64,000 nucleotides of DNA. It comes from Cordylochernes scorpioides. Its lineage: Eukaryota; Arthropoda; Arachnida; Pseudoscorpiones; Chernetidae. The DNA is taken from positions 7,112,651 to 7,176,650 of the forward strand of contig CP092880.1 of the NCBI GenBank assembly GCA_030710605.1. Direction: 5' to 3'. The translations under genes and the position numbers were made by a program. Below, one piece after another: positions 40,746 to 53,455 of this stretch (positions within the stretch are counted from its first letter, which is position 1; each line of letters opens with the position of its first letter). The notes beneath the pieces were generated by a model that made no database searches, had not been told where the DNA came from, and was given only the letters and a program-made list of their open reading frames with translations.

Positions 40746-41455
40746 CAAGTGAAAGATGAATATACAATGTATTATATACATAATTATAAGGTATCTTTCG
40801 AGTTTTATAAATTGATGTAACCAAATATATAAATAATTCTTTAAAATGTGTATTGTGTGCCTTTTGTAATCACAAATATTGTCCGTTTAATATCAACTTA
40901 CTACATCCATAGGATGGGTCTCTCAATTAGATTTAGCCAAGAACGACGTCTAGATTCAATCCTAAAGTGAGACAGCTCCAAAGTCTATCCTAGCCAAGAA
41001 TGGATGAAGAATATGTATACATATATCAAGTTACAAAACAAGCCATAGGATGGTCCACGTTTGCGTACGGCAAGCTGTTTACGGGCCAGACGGTTGCGTA
41101 GGTTTAGGCGGGGGCGTACAACCCAATGCCAGTAAGTCTTAAGTTTTACGACCTTTATGGGGAAGACACCATTGTGTTCTTCCTGGTTATTTTCTCACGG
41201 AACACTACGCTGTTGTGTTGATGCCTCTTTTTTTTCTATCCTTCTTTCTCTCTTGCGACGTTTTTTACGATATCGTAAAGGTCACTATCATGTCCATTAA
41301 TCAGGATGAATCATCATGGCTCGGATCCAAGCGAAGAAAAATAAATCTAAAACTTCCGGTACCTTTTTTCCCGGATCTTCTAAATCCTTTTGTTGGCACA
41401 TCATTTCAGTATTTATCAATGTTCTTTTTTTTTTTTCAATTTTATTTTGTATAAT

Positions 41456-44220
41456 AATAAAATAATATTTTAGAATAATACCGCGCGTTTCATTTGAATG
41501 AACCCAAACAGGTTTCATTTTGAAAGGTAAGTCTTCAAGTATGATCTTGATTTAAAATGATCATTTGGAATTACACAACTAATAACATAGGTAGTCTGAT
41601 TTTAAATGGGTGTTTTAGAGTAATTGAGAGAGAGGACTTGTAAATCGTATGAGATAGATATCTTTAAAATAGGCAAGATGATTACTTAAATTATATCCTT
41701 TTTCTCTTCATTCATAATGCTAATAACAACATTGTGTGTTCCAGGCATATATCTACGCTTATTTATTAGAGAGGTCGTTTGTCTTCCCCAACTTTGAATT
41801 TTTTATTATGTACAAGACTTATACATAATGTATTTATCTCTGAGTTTCTCGTCTGAGCTCCCAGATCACATTGGGATACTTCCGCTAATTTTGAAAAATA
41901 AATAAATTATAAAATGTTGTAAATTCTTTTGAAAATATGTTGTTTCTTTTTTTTTTTTCTTAATCTATAAATGTATAAATTTTATAATTTAATTTTCTTT
42001 ATTAAAAATATTTAATATTTCAAATTACAAGACTTAGGGAGTTTACTTAATATTTCTTACACTTAAATGTATAAATGAATTACTTATACAAATAAATTTA
42101 GTAGTAGTTTATAATTTTTGTTTATATTTGATGTAAATTTTTTTATGTTCACATTTCAATTTCCTATTTATTATTTTTAATCAAAAAAAAAAAATATTGT
42201 CTACATGTGAATGTCTACACTTTGTATATATATTTTTTGAAAATAGAGAACTAAGTAATGTGTATATAGAATTTTTAAAATAATGTTTATATACAAAATA
42301 ATATAAATAGTCTGATTAAAAATTATGGGAACATCTCTTGAAAATTTTGTATCTAATGTTTATATTATATATTTATAAATGAAATTTCTGTTTTAAATAA
42401 AGAAAAAAAAAGAAGGTTACAAATTTAAAATGCTTAGTGCCAAATATTTTAGCTTTATGCAGATCTTTCTGGTCAAAATGGCAATGAAATGCCTAATTTG
42501 GCATTGAAAAAAAAAAATTAAAAAGTTACAGCACAACGTTACAATTCTTAGTACAAATATTTCGAACATTCCTTTGTTTGATGGCATGTAGTCAAGTCAT
42601 ATTCTTTCATTTAAAACCTGTAAATATGCTATATTTCTCTCCATGTGCTAAAATCATTTAAAAGGTATCCCTTCATTTTTGTTTTCATTTCTCGTTTATT
42701 TTTTAAAATCTTTTTTTTTTTACATAAAACTTATTGTATGCTACACTAATTCTTTATATTTTTGTCTCAAAATCGGTATGAAATATTATATGTTGAATTT
42801 ATAAAAATAGTGATAGAAAAATGCGTCTCAGTTATTAGATTTAATACACTTTAGAATATACAATATTTCGAAACATACGATAATATATAGTTGTCATTTT
42901 TATATAAAAGGCCAATATATAACTTTTTTATTGATACATAATCCCATTCTCATTTCTCAGCAATTTAATTTATTTTTTAAAAGTTTAGAATGTAAATAAA
43001 GTTTTCCATTTTATTTTAATTTCATTATCTATATTTTTTTATTTCCAAAATAACACTTAATAACGTTTTAAATTAGAGACTAATCATGGATATATAGAGA
43101 GGTGCCATAAATTAAATTAATATAATAACTTGCACAATAATATATTGACGTGAAGCAAGGCATTTCTTCTATGAAATAAAGCTAGAATATATATCCATGC
43201 CAAAATTTTTTACTGTTGCCAAAAAAATAAATATATCTTTTAAAATATTTTGTTAAAAATTTAAATATTATATATTTTAAAAATAGATTGCATATTAAAA
43301 ACTTTTGTTCTATTTATTTTTTTCAAATCAAATGTTTCTTATTTATGGCGTGCTTATTTTTGTTCATTCTAAAATGTGTACATTTTTTATAAATTTGTAA
43401 ATTTAAAAAGTATAGGTAAAAAAGGTTGTGTAAACTGTAAAAAAAAGATAACATGCAATAAAAAAATATAAAAATAGCATTTTTTGTGTGTTTTAATCGA
43501 AAATTTTACAAATAAAAATTATGACTTTTATACTTTTCTTATAATGTGTTTATTTTCTTGATCTTCTCAGCGCTGTCTGAGATCAGAAAATATTCCACAG
43601 CTTTTTAAAATTCTAATAAAATATTCCCATCTATAATCTCGTCTGTAGAGAGGTGGCTACAATATCGAGATTAACGATATAGGTGCTACAATTAGCTGTT
43701 TCAGGGGAGCTATGTTGTTAATTTTCGATTGAAGAGTTGGAGCTTTCGATATAAAATATATTTATTGGCTTTTTATAAATATCACAACATTATAAAAGTA
43801 TGAAATGATTAAATGCAAAAGATTATATATATATAAATACAAAAGGTTATTTAAAAATTAAAGACCATCCTTTGTTCTTAATATCAAAAAACATTCTCCT
43901 TTGTTCTTCATGGTTTTTATTGATGTTACCTTTTTCACAAAAAAAAAAAAAAACATTATACCTTCAAATTATTGAAACAGTCACGCACAAACTTCTGCTT
44001 TTATGGAAAACATCACTTTTCAAGTTGGTTCTATAATGTAATTAAAATTATATTCTTCAACCTTTTCTTTAAGCATTTCAAAAAATATCAGATTATTCAA
44101 AATTTGGTTCAAGTAAGTTTTATCAAAAATACATTTTCTAGAAAAAGGCGACAGAGGGTTGCTGAAATATTGGAATAAAGTATATTTAGAAAAGGTTGAA
44201 TAAAATAATTTTCTTTCAAA
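41456..44220. other. Long AT-rich region without recognisable features
   Basis: Very AT-rich with frequent homopolymers. I see no tandem period, no TIR, no tRNA-like box and no frame with a domain. Small frames at 43972-44178 and on the opposite strand are AT-driven. The preceding 41140-41455 contains an 80-codon plus-strand frame (SWLGSKRRKINLKLPVPFFP) of unknown significance. Confidence 0.4.
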
Positions 44221-44224
44221 AATA

Positions 44225-44660
44225 ATTTTGTTCACACTTGGTTATCTCGTGTTTCTTCAATAAAGCTCACTGTAATATCTTTCAGAGTTATTGTCTGAAT
44301 CCCTATATACATGCTAAAAGGTACAACTTCCATGCTAAAAGGTATAAGGTCCATGGGTGTACACTTTAAGAATGATACTTTTCAAGAAGATATTATCTGT
44401 TGGAATATATTTGTTAATGAAAACAGGATTTTAATATTTTTCTTTATAGGATGTCTCTCATTTTTAAGGAAGAAATGTAGAACGACATTTGAAAATTATC
44501 CCGCATGTGTTTATTTTGAATGAAAAATCGAAATTTACTTCAAGGAGAAATAACGATTATTTCTAACCTTAGGGATGAAGTATGAAAGGATGAATTGTAA
44601 AGAGTAATGATGAACGAAAAAATAAAAGTGTCCAGTGATGGGAAGAAAAGAAGAAATGTA
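44225..44660. repeat. Element E end followed by family F
   Basis: CACTTGGTTATCTCGTGTTTC through ATGCTAAAAGGTACAACTTCC (about 44230-44332) is element E reversed. About 44475-44660 is family F (AGAACGACATTTGAAAATTA, AATAACGATTATTTCTAACC), ending in AAAGTGTCCAGTGATGGGA, the SINE-G head read backwards. Confidence 0.6.
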
Positions 44661-45065
44661 CATGAAATGGGTGAAAGAATGAAAAAAACGGGAAATGAGA
44701 GGGCGAAATAAAAGGGGAAATATATGAACTAAATAATCAGAGAAATGGATGAAATAAATATATAAAATGTGAACTATAAATAATCAGAGAAATCGATGGG
44801 CTAAATAAATGGATAAATATGTGCATGAAACAAACAGAGAAATGGGTAAACTAAATAAAGGGAGAAATGAGTGGATGAAATAAAAGGAGAAATGGTGAAG
44901 TAAATAAGCGGGGAAATGAGTGAACTAAAGGAATAAATCGGTGAATGGAATAAAAGGAGAAATGGGTGAACGAAAATAACAATATATAGGGGGGAAGTAG
45001 GCGAACTAGAAATAAAATTCGTAAGAAATTGATGAAATAATGCTTAAAGAAATGGGTAACAAAAC
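44660..45065 (+). repeat. Cryptic purine-rich repeat (GGAGAAATGGGTGAA words)
   Basis: Irregular reiteration of GAGAAATGGGTGAACTAAAT-like words at roughly 20-40-bp spacing, with AAATAAA between. No stable period. 45065-45480 shows nothing recognisable. Confidence 0.6.
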
Positions 45066-45479
45066 GGAATAACCAAAGTATTTAAATAAATTTTTACAAG
45101 ACCAAATATGTAATAGGAAGAAAATAGAGTACAATAGAACAGTTTTCCTATTTATGAGCAAAATACAGAATACTGTATATACAGAAAAGAGTAACCGAGC
45201 ATAATATACCTTGGAATAAGAAAATTTCTAAAGCAAGATGTTGATTGTGCGAGATGTCATAGAATTACGCCATTATTTCCTCAAAAAAATCTAATCTTCA
45301 AATGACTCAGAATTACCAGTGCAATATCAAAAATAAAAAGATTCATGAAAATAAACGCATATAAACACTTAGCAAAAGAAAAATCGATTAGAATAGAAAA
45401 CAAAGAAATTGGTATCTACAATATCTTTCTTTATAATCATCCATCTAGTCCATCTAAAAGTAAATCTTAGTGATCAAGC

Positions 45480-47965
45480 GGGCTATACGCAGGTGTTTGT
45501 GACCAAAGGATTTCAAGAAGAGTTAAATGTAGCATGGAGCTGTCAAAGAAGAGTAATGCTGCCAAAGAGTGAGTGAACAATCCCAAAATATTTTCTGAAG
45601 AGGCAGCAAGAGGCCGTCAAATTCATACCGAAGAGTTAATAGTCATTCCAAGAGAATCCTACAATAAGCATAAAATTTAGAATAGAGATCTCAATCTTAC
45701 CCAAAAGTCAGTGAAAATAATTCTAAAATAATTTCGGAAGAGGCAGCAAGAAGCCGTTAAATATTTTAACCAAGACTTTAGGACCAATCTCAAGAAAATT
45801 CTTCAAGAAGAGTTAAATAGAGCTGTAAAAAAAAGGGTGATCCTACCCAAAATTCAGTGAAAACAATCCCAATAGAATTTCCGCAGCAAGAAACCATCAA
45901 ATCCCTAACCAATGCTTAAGAGAATTATTCAAGAAGAGTTAAATAGAGCTGTCAAATAAGAGAATGATCTACCCAAAAGTCAACGAGAACAATCCCAATA
46001 GCTTTCCCTCAGCAAGAAGCCATCAAATCATCTAACCAAGACTTCATGACCAATCTCAAGAGAATTCTTCAAAAAGAGTTCAATGGAGCCGTCAAATAAG
46101 AGAATGATCTACCCAAAAGTCAACGAGAACAATCCCAATAGCTTTCCCGCAGCAAGAAACCATCAACTCGCCCAACCAAGACATGAGAATTATTCAAGAA
46201 GATTTAAATGGAGTTGTCAAAGAAAAGAGCAATCCTAACCAAAACCCAGTGAATGCTATCCCAACAGAATTTCCGCAGCAAGAAACCAACAAATCGCTTA
46301 ACCAAGACTCAAGAGAATTTTTCAAGAAGAGTTAAAGAAGAGAGCGATACTACCCAAAATTCAATGAGAACAATCCCAAAAGAATTTTCTAAGTGGCATA
46401 TAGAACCTCTTAAATCCCCTAACCAAGACTTTAGAACCAATCTCAGGAGAATCTTTCAAGAAGAGTTAAATGGAGCTATCAAAGAAGAGGGTGATTCTAC
46501 CCAAAAGTCAGTGTGAATAATCCCAAAAGAATTTTCTAAGAGGCAGATAGAATCTCTAAAATCCCCTAACCAAGACTTTATAACCAATCCCAAGAAAATT
46601 CTTCAAGAAGAGTTGAATGGAGCTATCAAAGAAGAGGGTGATTCTACCCAAAAGTCAGTGAAAACAATCCCAATAGAATTTCCGCAGCAAAAAGCCGTCA
46701 AATCATTTAACCAAGACTTTTAGACCAATCTCAAGAGAATACTTCAAGAATGGCTAAATGAAACTGTTAAAGAAGCTGATCCTACCCAAAGAATCGAAAG
46801 AATTTTCGAAGACGAGATAGAATATCTCAAATCCCTTAACCAAGACTTTATGGCCAATCTCAAAAGAATTCTTCAAGAATAGCTAAATGAAACTGTCAAA
46901 GAGGAGAACGATCCTATCCAAAAGCCAACGAGAACAATCCCAATAGCTTTACCGCAGCAAGAAGCCATCAAATTATCTAACCAAGACTCATGAGAATTCT
47001 TCAAGAATAGTTAAATGGAGCTGTCAGAGAAGAGGGTGATCCTACCCAAAAGCCAATGAAATCATCCCAATAGAATTTTCCCATTAAGAAACCATCAAAT
47101 CTCTAAGCAGACTCAAGAGAATTCTTCAAGAAGAGAGCGATACTATCCCAAAACAAACAATTCCAAAAGAATTTTCTAAGAGGCAGATAGAATCTCTCAA
47201 ATCCCCTAACCAACACTTTTGGACCAATCTCAAGAGAATTCTTCAAGGATAACTAAATGGAGCTATCACAGAAGAGAATGATCCTATCCAAAAGTCAATG
47301 AAAATCATCCCAATAGAATTTCCGCAGCAAGAAACCACCAAATCGCCTAACCAAGACTCATGAGAATTCTTCAAGAATAGTTAAATGGAGCTGTCAGAGA
47401 AGAGGGTGATCCTACCCAAAAGCCAATGAAAATCATACCAATAGAATTTCTCCATTAAGAAACCATCAAATCTCTCAGCAGACTCAAGAGAATTCTTCAA
47501 GAAGAGAGCGATACTATCCCAAAACAAACAATTCCAAAAGAATTTTCTAAGAGGCAGATAGAATCTCTCAAATCCCCTAACCAACACTTTTGGACCAATC
47601 TCAAGAGAATTCTTCAAGGTTAACTAAATGGAGCTATCACAGAAGAGAATGATCCTATCCAAAAGTCAATGAAAATCATCCCAATAGAATTTCCGCAGCA
47701 AGAAACCACCAAATCGCCTAACCAAGACTCAATAGAATTATTCAAGAAGAGTTAAAGAAGAGAGCGATATTACCCAAAAGTCAATGAGAACAATCCTAAT
47801 AGAATTCCCGCAGCAAAAAGCCATCAAATCATCCAACCAAGACGTTTAGACCAATCTCAAGAGAATTCTTCAGGAATAGCTAAATAGAGCTATCAACGAA
47901 GAAAATGATCCTACCCAAAAGTCAACGAGAACAATCCCAATAACAGCTTTCCCTCAGTAAGAAGC
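45480..47965 (+). repeat. Satellite 4 (degenerate ~130-145-bp array)
   Basis: About 17-18 units contain, in order, CAAGAAGAGTTAAATGGAGC, GATCCTACCCAAAAGTCA, ACAATCCCAATAGAATTTCC, GCAGCAAGAAACCATCAAAT and CTAACCAAGACT. Units are 80-95% alike with many indels, so it is older than the other satellites. An 87-codon open frame in one unit is broken elsewhere, so coding is unlikely now. The strongly biased, A-rich, Gln/Lys/Ser-type text leaves open a descent from a coding repeat. Confidence 0.85.
46981..47720 (+). repeat. 370-bp higher-order duplication in satellite 4
   Basis: 46981-47350 and 47351-47720 are nearly identical (a few substitutions such as CATCCCAATAG/CATACCAATAG), much closer than neighbouring units. 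Each spans about three basic units, marking a recent local higher-order copy. Confidence 0.85.
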
Positions 47966-48235
47966 CCGGGGACCAAGCCCCGCCCAGCCTGGAGTCGTGG
48001 TTTACCGCTTAGAGCCAATTGGGGCCACAAATAATTACTTCTTAAAAAGTTTTAATCAGGGAGGCGCCGGCGCCACAACAGATTATGTAAAGAAGGTTTG
48101 GCGCCTTTTATTAGTTGCCGCACCAGGATTGCACAAGATCCTTCCCTCGTCTAATCCCCATTTTTTTTTAATTAAAACTTTCCGATTGGTTCCCATTGTC
48201 GGCGCCACATAGCGGCCATCTTGTCTCATTTTAGT
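47960..48235. other. GC-richer patch with GGCGCC words
   Basis: AAGCCCGGGGACCAAGCCCC, GGAGGCGCCGGCGCCACAAC and GTCGGCGCCACATAGCGGCC stand out in AT-rich DNA. The minus strand has ACAAGATGGCCGC, a motif found at animal promoters and start codons, but the frame after it closes within 20 codons. This is a possible decayed promoter, LTR or 5' UTR. No assignment. Confidence 0.25.
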
Positions 48236-48364
48236 TCTAAATAGATATTAGATTGAACGACCTTTATATTTGAACCTAAAACACAAAAAGGTTAAATTTA
48301 TAAAATTTTGCATAAAACAAAGTTGAAAATTCAATAAAATATTCCTTTGTATCAATATTAAGAA

Positions 48365-48595
48365 TCTTTGTCAGGACTAGAATGACGAATCCTGTATGGG
48401 ACTTTGATTCCAGTAAAAGGCTTGTTGCTGCTGTTGTATATAGTCACAGTGTAGAAAATACTATACTATACCTACTACTTATATCTCTGTATTCTTAGTT
48501 CTCTTCTCTTCAATTACTCTGTAAACTGGCGAATCCTTTATAGGACGAGAGGTCCTCAATAAAGGCTTTTGTTGTTGTTTGTTTGTATCAATATT
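48365..48595 (+). repeat. LINE 3' tails, plus strand
   Basis: GACGAATCCTGTATGGGACTTTGATTCCAG then AAAAGGCTTGTTGCTGCTGTTG; and about 150 bp on, GGCGAATCCTTTATAGGACG, AGAGGTCCTCAATAAAGGC and TTTTGTTGTTG. Both share the hairpin, AATAAAGG and (TTG)n signature of the 22359 insertion. Confidence 0.65.
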
Positions 48596-48597
48596 AA

Positions 48598-48850
48598 GTT
48601 AAAATTACAAGTCTCCAGGGAAAATAATATTTTCAAAAAGTTTTTAAATCTATAGCTTTAATGCACGAACGCCCTTCTACAGAAGAAAACATGGTATAAT
48701 GATTCGTCAATAGAACAAAAGATGAAATTGAGCCGAATCGTTATACCATATATTATCCTGTAGATGGATGTTCGTGTCCAAAAGCTAGATATTTAAAAAC
48801 TTTTTAAAATATATTTTTCCCTGAAGTTCTGATATTTTTACTCAAAAATT
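48598..48850. mobile_element. Fold-back element related to 20098-20406
   Basis: Left ACAAGTCTCCAGGGAAAATA, right ATATTTTTCCCTGAAGTTCT. The inner arms AACTTTTTAAA/TTTAAAAACTTT and the centre GAACGCCCTTCTACAGAAG and ATGGTATAATGATTCG (inverted at 48735-48760) pair as well. Confidence 0.6.
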
Positions 48851-48873
48851 AAAAATATTCACATATTTATATA

Positions 48874-48947
48874 TTAGATAGTAAAAAGGCATATATTGGA
48901 TTTAATAAATTCTATTAAATCCAATATATGCCGTTTTTACTATCTAA
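48874..48947. repeat. 74-bp near-perfect hairpin
   Basis: TTAGATAGTAAAAAGGCATA then TATTGGATTTAATA is repeated inverted after a loop of about 5 nt. Only one mismatch or indel is seen (AAAAGGC versus GCCGTTTT). It could be a fold-back element remnant, and the size is in the range of a microRNA precursor. Confidence 0.8.
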
Positions 48948-49004
48948 TGATTTAAGTATGGATTGCTCTATTTTCAGAAATATTTATATATGTACCCATA
49001 CACC

Positions 49005-49200
49005 ATGTGACAAGGGCCAACAGTCCAAAACGTGTTCGTAGTTGGTTTTTCTTGATTTATCAAGAAAATGGGTAAATCAAATATAAAGGAACAGGTTAAA
49101 TCAACGTTTAGTTGATTTATATTACACTAGATGGCGCTCTCTGCCATCTAAAAAACGTTCATGCTAGTGGTCAGGATATGCCGAATTTGTTTTTACATAA
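49005..49200. repeat. Family D-like element (ATGGCGCTCT variant)
   Basis: GGCCAACAGTCCAAAACGTG, TTCTTGATTTATCAAGAAAA, GGTTAAATCAACGTTTAGTT, TAGATGGCGCTCTCTGCCAT and GGTCAGGATATGCCGAATTT match one half of the 61480-61770 element. Confidence 0.65.
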
Positions 49201-49222
49201 TTATATGTTATGTATTTATATC

Positions 49223-52200
49223 ACCTTAGGTCCATCTCCCAGTTAGTTTACTGTTACAATACAACGACCAGAACGCCGTCTATCTTCCAGTTAGTTTACA
49301 GTTACCGTACAACGACCAGAACGCCATCCATCTCCCAGTTTACAGTTACCGTACAACGACCAGAATGCCGACCATCTCGCAGATAGTTTACAGTTACCGT
49401 ACAACGACCAGAACGCCGTCCATCTCCCAGTTTACAGTTACCGTACAACGACCAGAACGCCGTCCATCTCCCAGATAGTCTACAGTTACCGTACAACGAC
49501 CAGAACGCCATCCATCTCCCAGTTTACAGTTACCGTACAACGACCAGAACGCCGTCCATCTCCCAGTTAGTTTACAGTTACCGTAAAACGACCAGAACGC
49601 CGTCCATCTCCCAGTTTACAGTTACCGTAAAACGACCAGAACGCCGTCCATCTCCCAGTTTACAGTTACCGTACAACGACCAGAACGCCGTCCATCTCCC
49701 AGTTTACAGTTACCGTACAACGACCAGAACGCCGTCCATCTCCCAGTTTACAGTTACCGTACAACGACCAGAACGCCGTCCATTTCCCAGATAGTTTACA
49801 GTTACCGTACAACGACCAGAACGCCGTCCATCTCCCAGTTTACAGTTACGGTACAACGACCAGAACGCCGTCCATCTCCCAGTTTACAGTTACAGTACAA
49901 CGACCAGAACGCCGTCCATTTCCCAGTTAGTTTACAGTTACCGTACAACGACCAGAACACCGTCCATCTCCCAGTTTACAGTTACCGTACAACGACCAGA
50001 ACGACGTCCATCTCCCAGTTAGTTTACAGTTACCGTACAACGACCAGAACGCCGTCCATCTCCCGATTTGTTTACAGTTACCGTACAACGACCAGAACGC
50101 CGTCCATCTCCCAGTTTACAGTTACCGTACAACGACCAGAACGCCGTCCATCTCCCAGTTTACAGTTACCGTACAACGACCAGAGCGCCGTCCATCTCCC
50201 AGTTAGTCTACAGTTACCGTACAACGACCAGAACGCCGTCCATCTCCCAGTTAGTTTACAGTTACCGTACAACGACCAGAACGCCATCCATCTCCCAGTT
50301 AGTTTACAGTTACTGTACAACGACCAGAACGCCGTCCATTTCCTAGTTTGTTTACAGTTACCGTACAACGACCAGAACGCCGTTCATCTCCCAGTTAGTT
50401 TACAGTTACCGTACAACGACCAGAACGCCGTCTATCTCCCAGTTTGTTTACAGTTACCGTACAACGACCAGAACGCCTTCCATCTCCCAGTTTACAGTTA
50501 CCGTACAACGACCAGAATGCCGACCATCTCCCAGATAGTTTACAGTTACCGTACAACGACCAGAACGTTGTCCATCTCCCAGTTAGTTTACAGTTACTGT
50601 ACAACGACCAGAACGCCGTCCATCTCCCAGTTTACAGTTACCGTACAACGACCAGAACGTTGTCCATCTCCCAGTTTACAGTTACCGTACAACGACCAGA
50701 ACGTTGTCCATCTCCCAGTTAGTTTACAGTTACTGTACAACGACCAGAACGCCGTCCATCTCCCAGTTTACAGTTACCGTACAACGACCAGAACGCCGTC
50801 CATCTCCCAGTTTACAGTTACTGTACAACGACCAGAACGCCGTCCATCTCCCAGTTTACAGTTACGGTACAACGACCATAACGCCGTCCATCTCCCAGTT
50901 TACAGTTACCGTACAACGACCAGAACGCCGTCCATCTCCCAGTTTACAGTTACTGTACAACGACCAGAACGCCGTCCATCTCCCAGTTTACAGTTACCGT
51001 ACAACGAACAGAACGCCGTCCATCTCACAGTTAGTTTACAGTTACCATAAACGACCAGAACGCCGTCCCTCTCCCAGTTAGTTTACAGTTACCATAAACG
51101 ACCAGAACGCCGTCCATCTCCCAGTTTACAGTTACCGTACAACGACCAGAACGCTGTCCATCTCCCAGTTAGTTTACAGTTACCGTACAACGCCCAGAAC
51201 GCCGTCCATCTCCCAGTTTACAGTTACCGTACAACGACCAGAACGACATCCATCTCCCAGTTAGTTTACAGTTACCGTACAACGACCAGAACGCCGTCCA
51301 TCTCCCAGTTTACAGTTACCGTACAACGACCAGAACGCCGTCCATCTCCCAGTTAGTTTACAGTTACCGTACAACGACCAGAACGACATCTATCTCCCAG
51401 TTAGTTTACAGTTACCGTACAACGACCAGAACGCCGTCCATCTCCCAGTTTACAGTTACCGTACAACGACCAGAACGCCGTCCATCTCCCAGTTTACAGT
51501 TACCGTACAACGACCAGAACGCCGTCCATCTCCCAGTTAGTTTACAGTTGCCGTACAACGACCAGAACGCCGTCCATCTCCCAGTTTACAGTTACCGTAC
51601 AACGACCGAACGCCGTCCATCTCCCAGATAGTTTATAGTTACCGTACAACGAACAGAACGCCGTCCATCTCCCAGTTAGTTTACAATTACCGTACAACGA
51701 CCAGAACGCCGTCCATCTCCCAGTTAGTTTATAGTTACCGTACAACGACCAGAACGCCGTCCATCTCCCAGTTAGTTTACAATTACCGTACAACGACCAG
51801 AACGCCGTCCATCTCCCAGTTTACAGTTACCGTACAACGCCCAGAACGCCGTCCATCTCCCAGTTAGTTTACAGTTACCGTACAACGACCAGAACGCCGT
51901 CCATCTCCCAGTTAGTTTACAGTTACCGTACAACGACCAGAACGCCGTCCATCTCCCAGTTTACAGTTACCGTACAACGCCCAGAACGCCGTCCATCTCC
52001 CAGTTAGTTTACAGTTACCGTACAACGCCCAGAACGCCGTCCATCTCCCAGTTAGTTTACAGTTACCGTACAACGACCAGAACGACGTCAATCCCCCAGT
52101 TTACAGTTACCGTACAACGACCAGAACGCCGTCCATCTCCCAGTTTACAGTTACCGTACAACGACCAGAACGCCGTCCATCTCCCAGTTAGTTTACAGTT

Positions 52201-52905
52201 ACCGTACAACGACCAGAACGCCGTCCATCTCCCAGTTAGTTTACAGTTACCGTACAACGACCAGAACGCCGTCCATCTCCCAGTTAGTTTACAGTTACCG
52301 TACAACGACCAGAACGACGTCAATCCCCCAGTTAGTTTACAGTTACCGTACAACGACCAGAACGTTGTCCATCTCCCAGTTAGTTTACAGTTACCGTACA
52401 ACGACCAGAACGCCGTGCATCTCCCAGTTAGTTTACAGTTACCGTACAACGACCAGAACGCCGTCCATCTCCCAGTTAGTTTACAGTTACCGTACAACGA
52501 CCAGAACGACGTCAACCCCCCAGTTAGTTTACAGTTACCGTACAACGACCAGAACGCCGTCCATCTCCCAGTTTACAGTTATCGTACAACGACCAGAACG
52601 CCGTCCATCTCCCAGTTTACAGTTACCGTACAACGACCATAACGCCGTTCATCTCCCAGTTAGTTTACAGTTACCGTAAAACGACCAGAACGCCGTCCAT
52701 CTCCCAGTTTACAGTTACCGTACAACGACCAGAACGCCGTCCATCTCCCAGATAGTCTACAGTTACCGTACAACGACCAGAACGCCGTCCATCTCCCAGT
52801 TAGTTTACAGTTACCGTACAACGACCAGAACGCCGTCCATCTCCCAGATAATTTACAGTTACCGCACAACGACCAGAACGCCGTCCATCTCCCAGTTTGT
52901 TTACC
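49223..52905 (+). repeat. Minisatellite (44/48-bp units, about 80 copies)
   Basis: Units read CAGTTACCGTACAACGACCA, GAACGCCGTCCATCTCCCAG, with a junction TTTA (44 bp) or TTAGTTTA/ATAGTTTA/TTTGTTTA (48 bp). Point variants (GTTGTCC, GACGTCA, CATAACG, GTAAAACG) recur in patterned blocks. Recurrent 44/48 orders imply multi-unit duplications. All open frames across it, on both strands (up to 177 codons), are artefacts. The last unit breaks into CCGCCGTCCGCTGTTCACG, unique-looking DNA. Confidence 0.95.
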
Positions 52906-53455
52906 GCCGTCCGCTGTTCACGAGCCAAGTCCGCAGTTGTCCACCTGGCGCCATGGTACATTGCCATTCCGCTGTCATCGCAGATAAGGTGCTAACTTTC
53001 TCTTCGGCAGTTTTTTATGCGATAACACCGGGCGTGTCCTTTTCGTGGAAAATTTCTCCGAGGTCAGTTTGGGACAGTGATCAAGGTGCATAACAAGATA
53101 AAATATGTCAGATATTTTCTTTTGAGAGTCAAGTTGAATCGATTGTCCAGCGATGTGCTGACTTGAGGCAATGACCTTGGTGACATGCCATCCTCTTTCT
53201 CATATATATATATATATTTTATTAAAATTTCTAAAAAAATAATCAAAATAATTTAAAAATCGGTTCAAATGTAAAAACAAAGTCGAATGTTTGGAAGAAT
53301 ATTCCAAAAAAGAAAAGCATTTGTGTGCTTTATTTCTCTATTTAAAAAAAAGTTTTAAATTTTGAAATTGGAAAAAGAGATGCCAATGACCTTCTATACC
53401 ATCTTTCCAAGATATATTCTAGAGATTGTATCAACATAAAACTTTATTCAGTTAA
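52906..53455. other. Unassigned DNA right of the minisatellite
   Basis: A moderately GC-balanced 150 bp (TCCACCTGGCGCCATGGTAC, CTTTCTCTTCGGCAG) is followed by AT-rich sequence. I find no frame with a domain and no repeat match. Confidence 0.3.

Noticed and set aside
50068-52869. ORFs of 70-177 codons on both strands of the 44/48-bp minisatellite
   Set aside because: Tandem-repeat artefacts. Frames shift whenever a 44-bp unit replaces a 48-bp one.
49223-52905. CRISPR-like appearance of regular repeats with short variable parts
   Set aside because: There are no unique spacers and no cas genes. The variable part is a 4-bp indel, and the context is eukaryotic.
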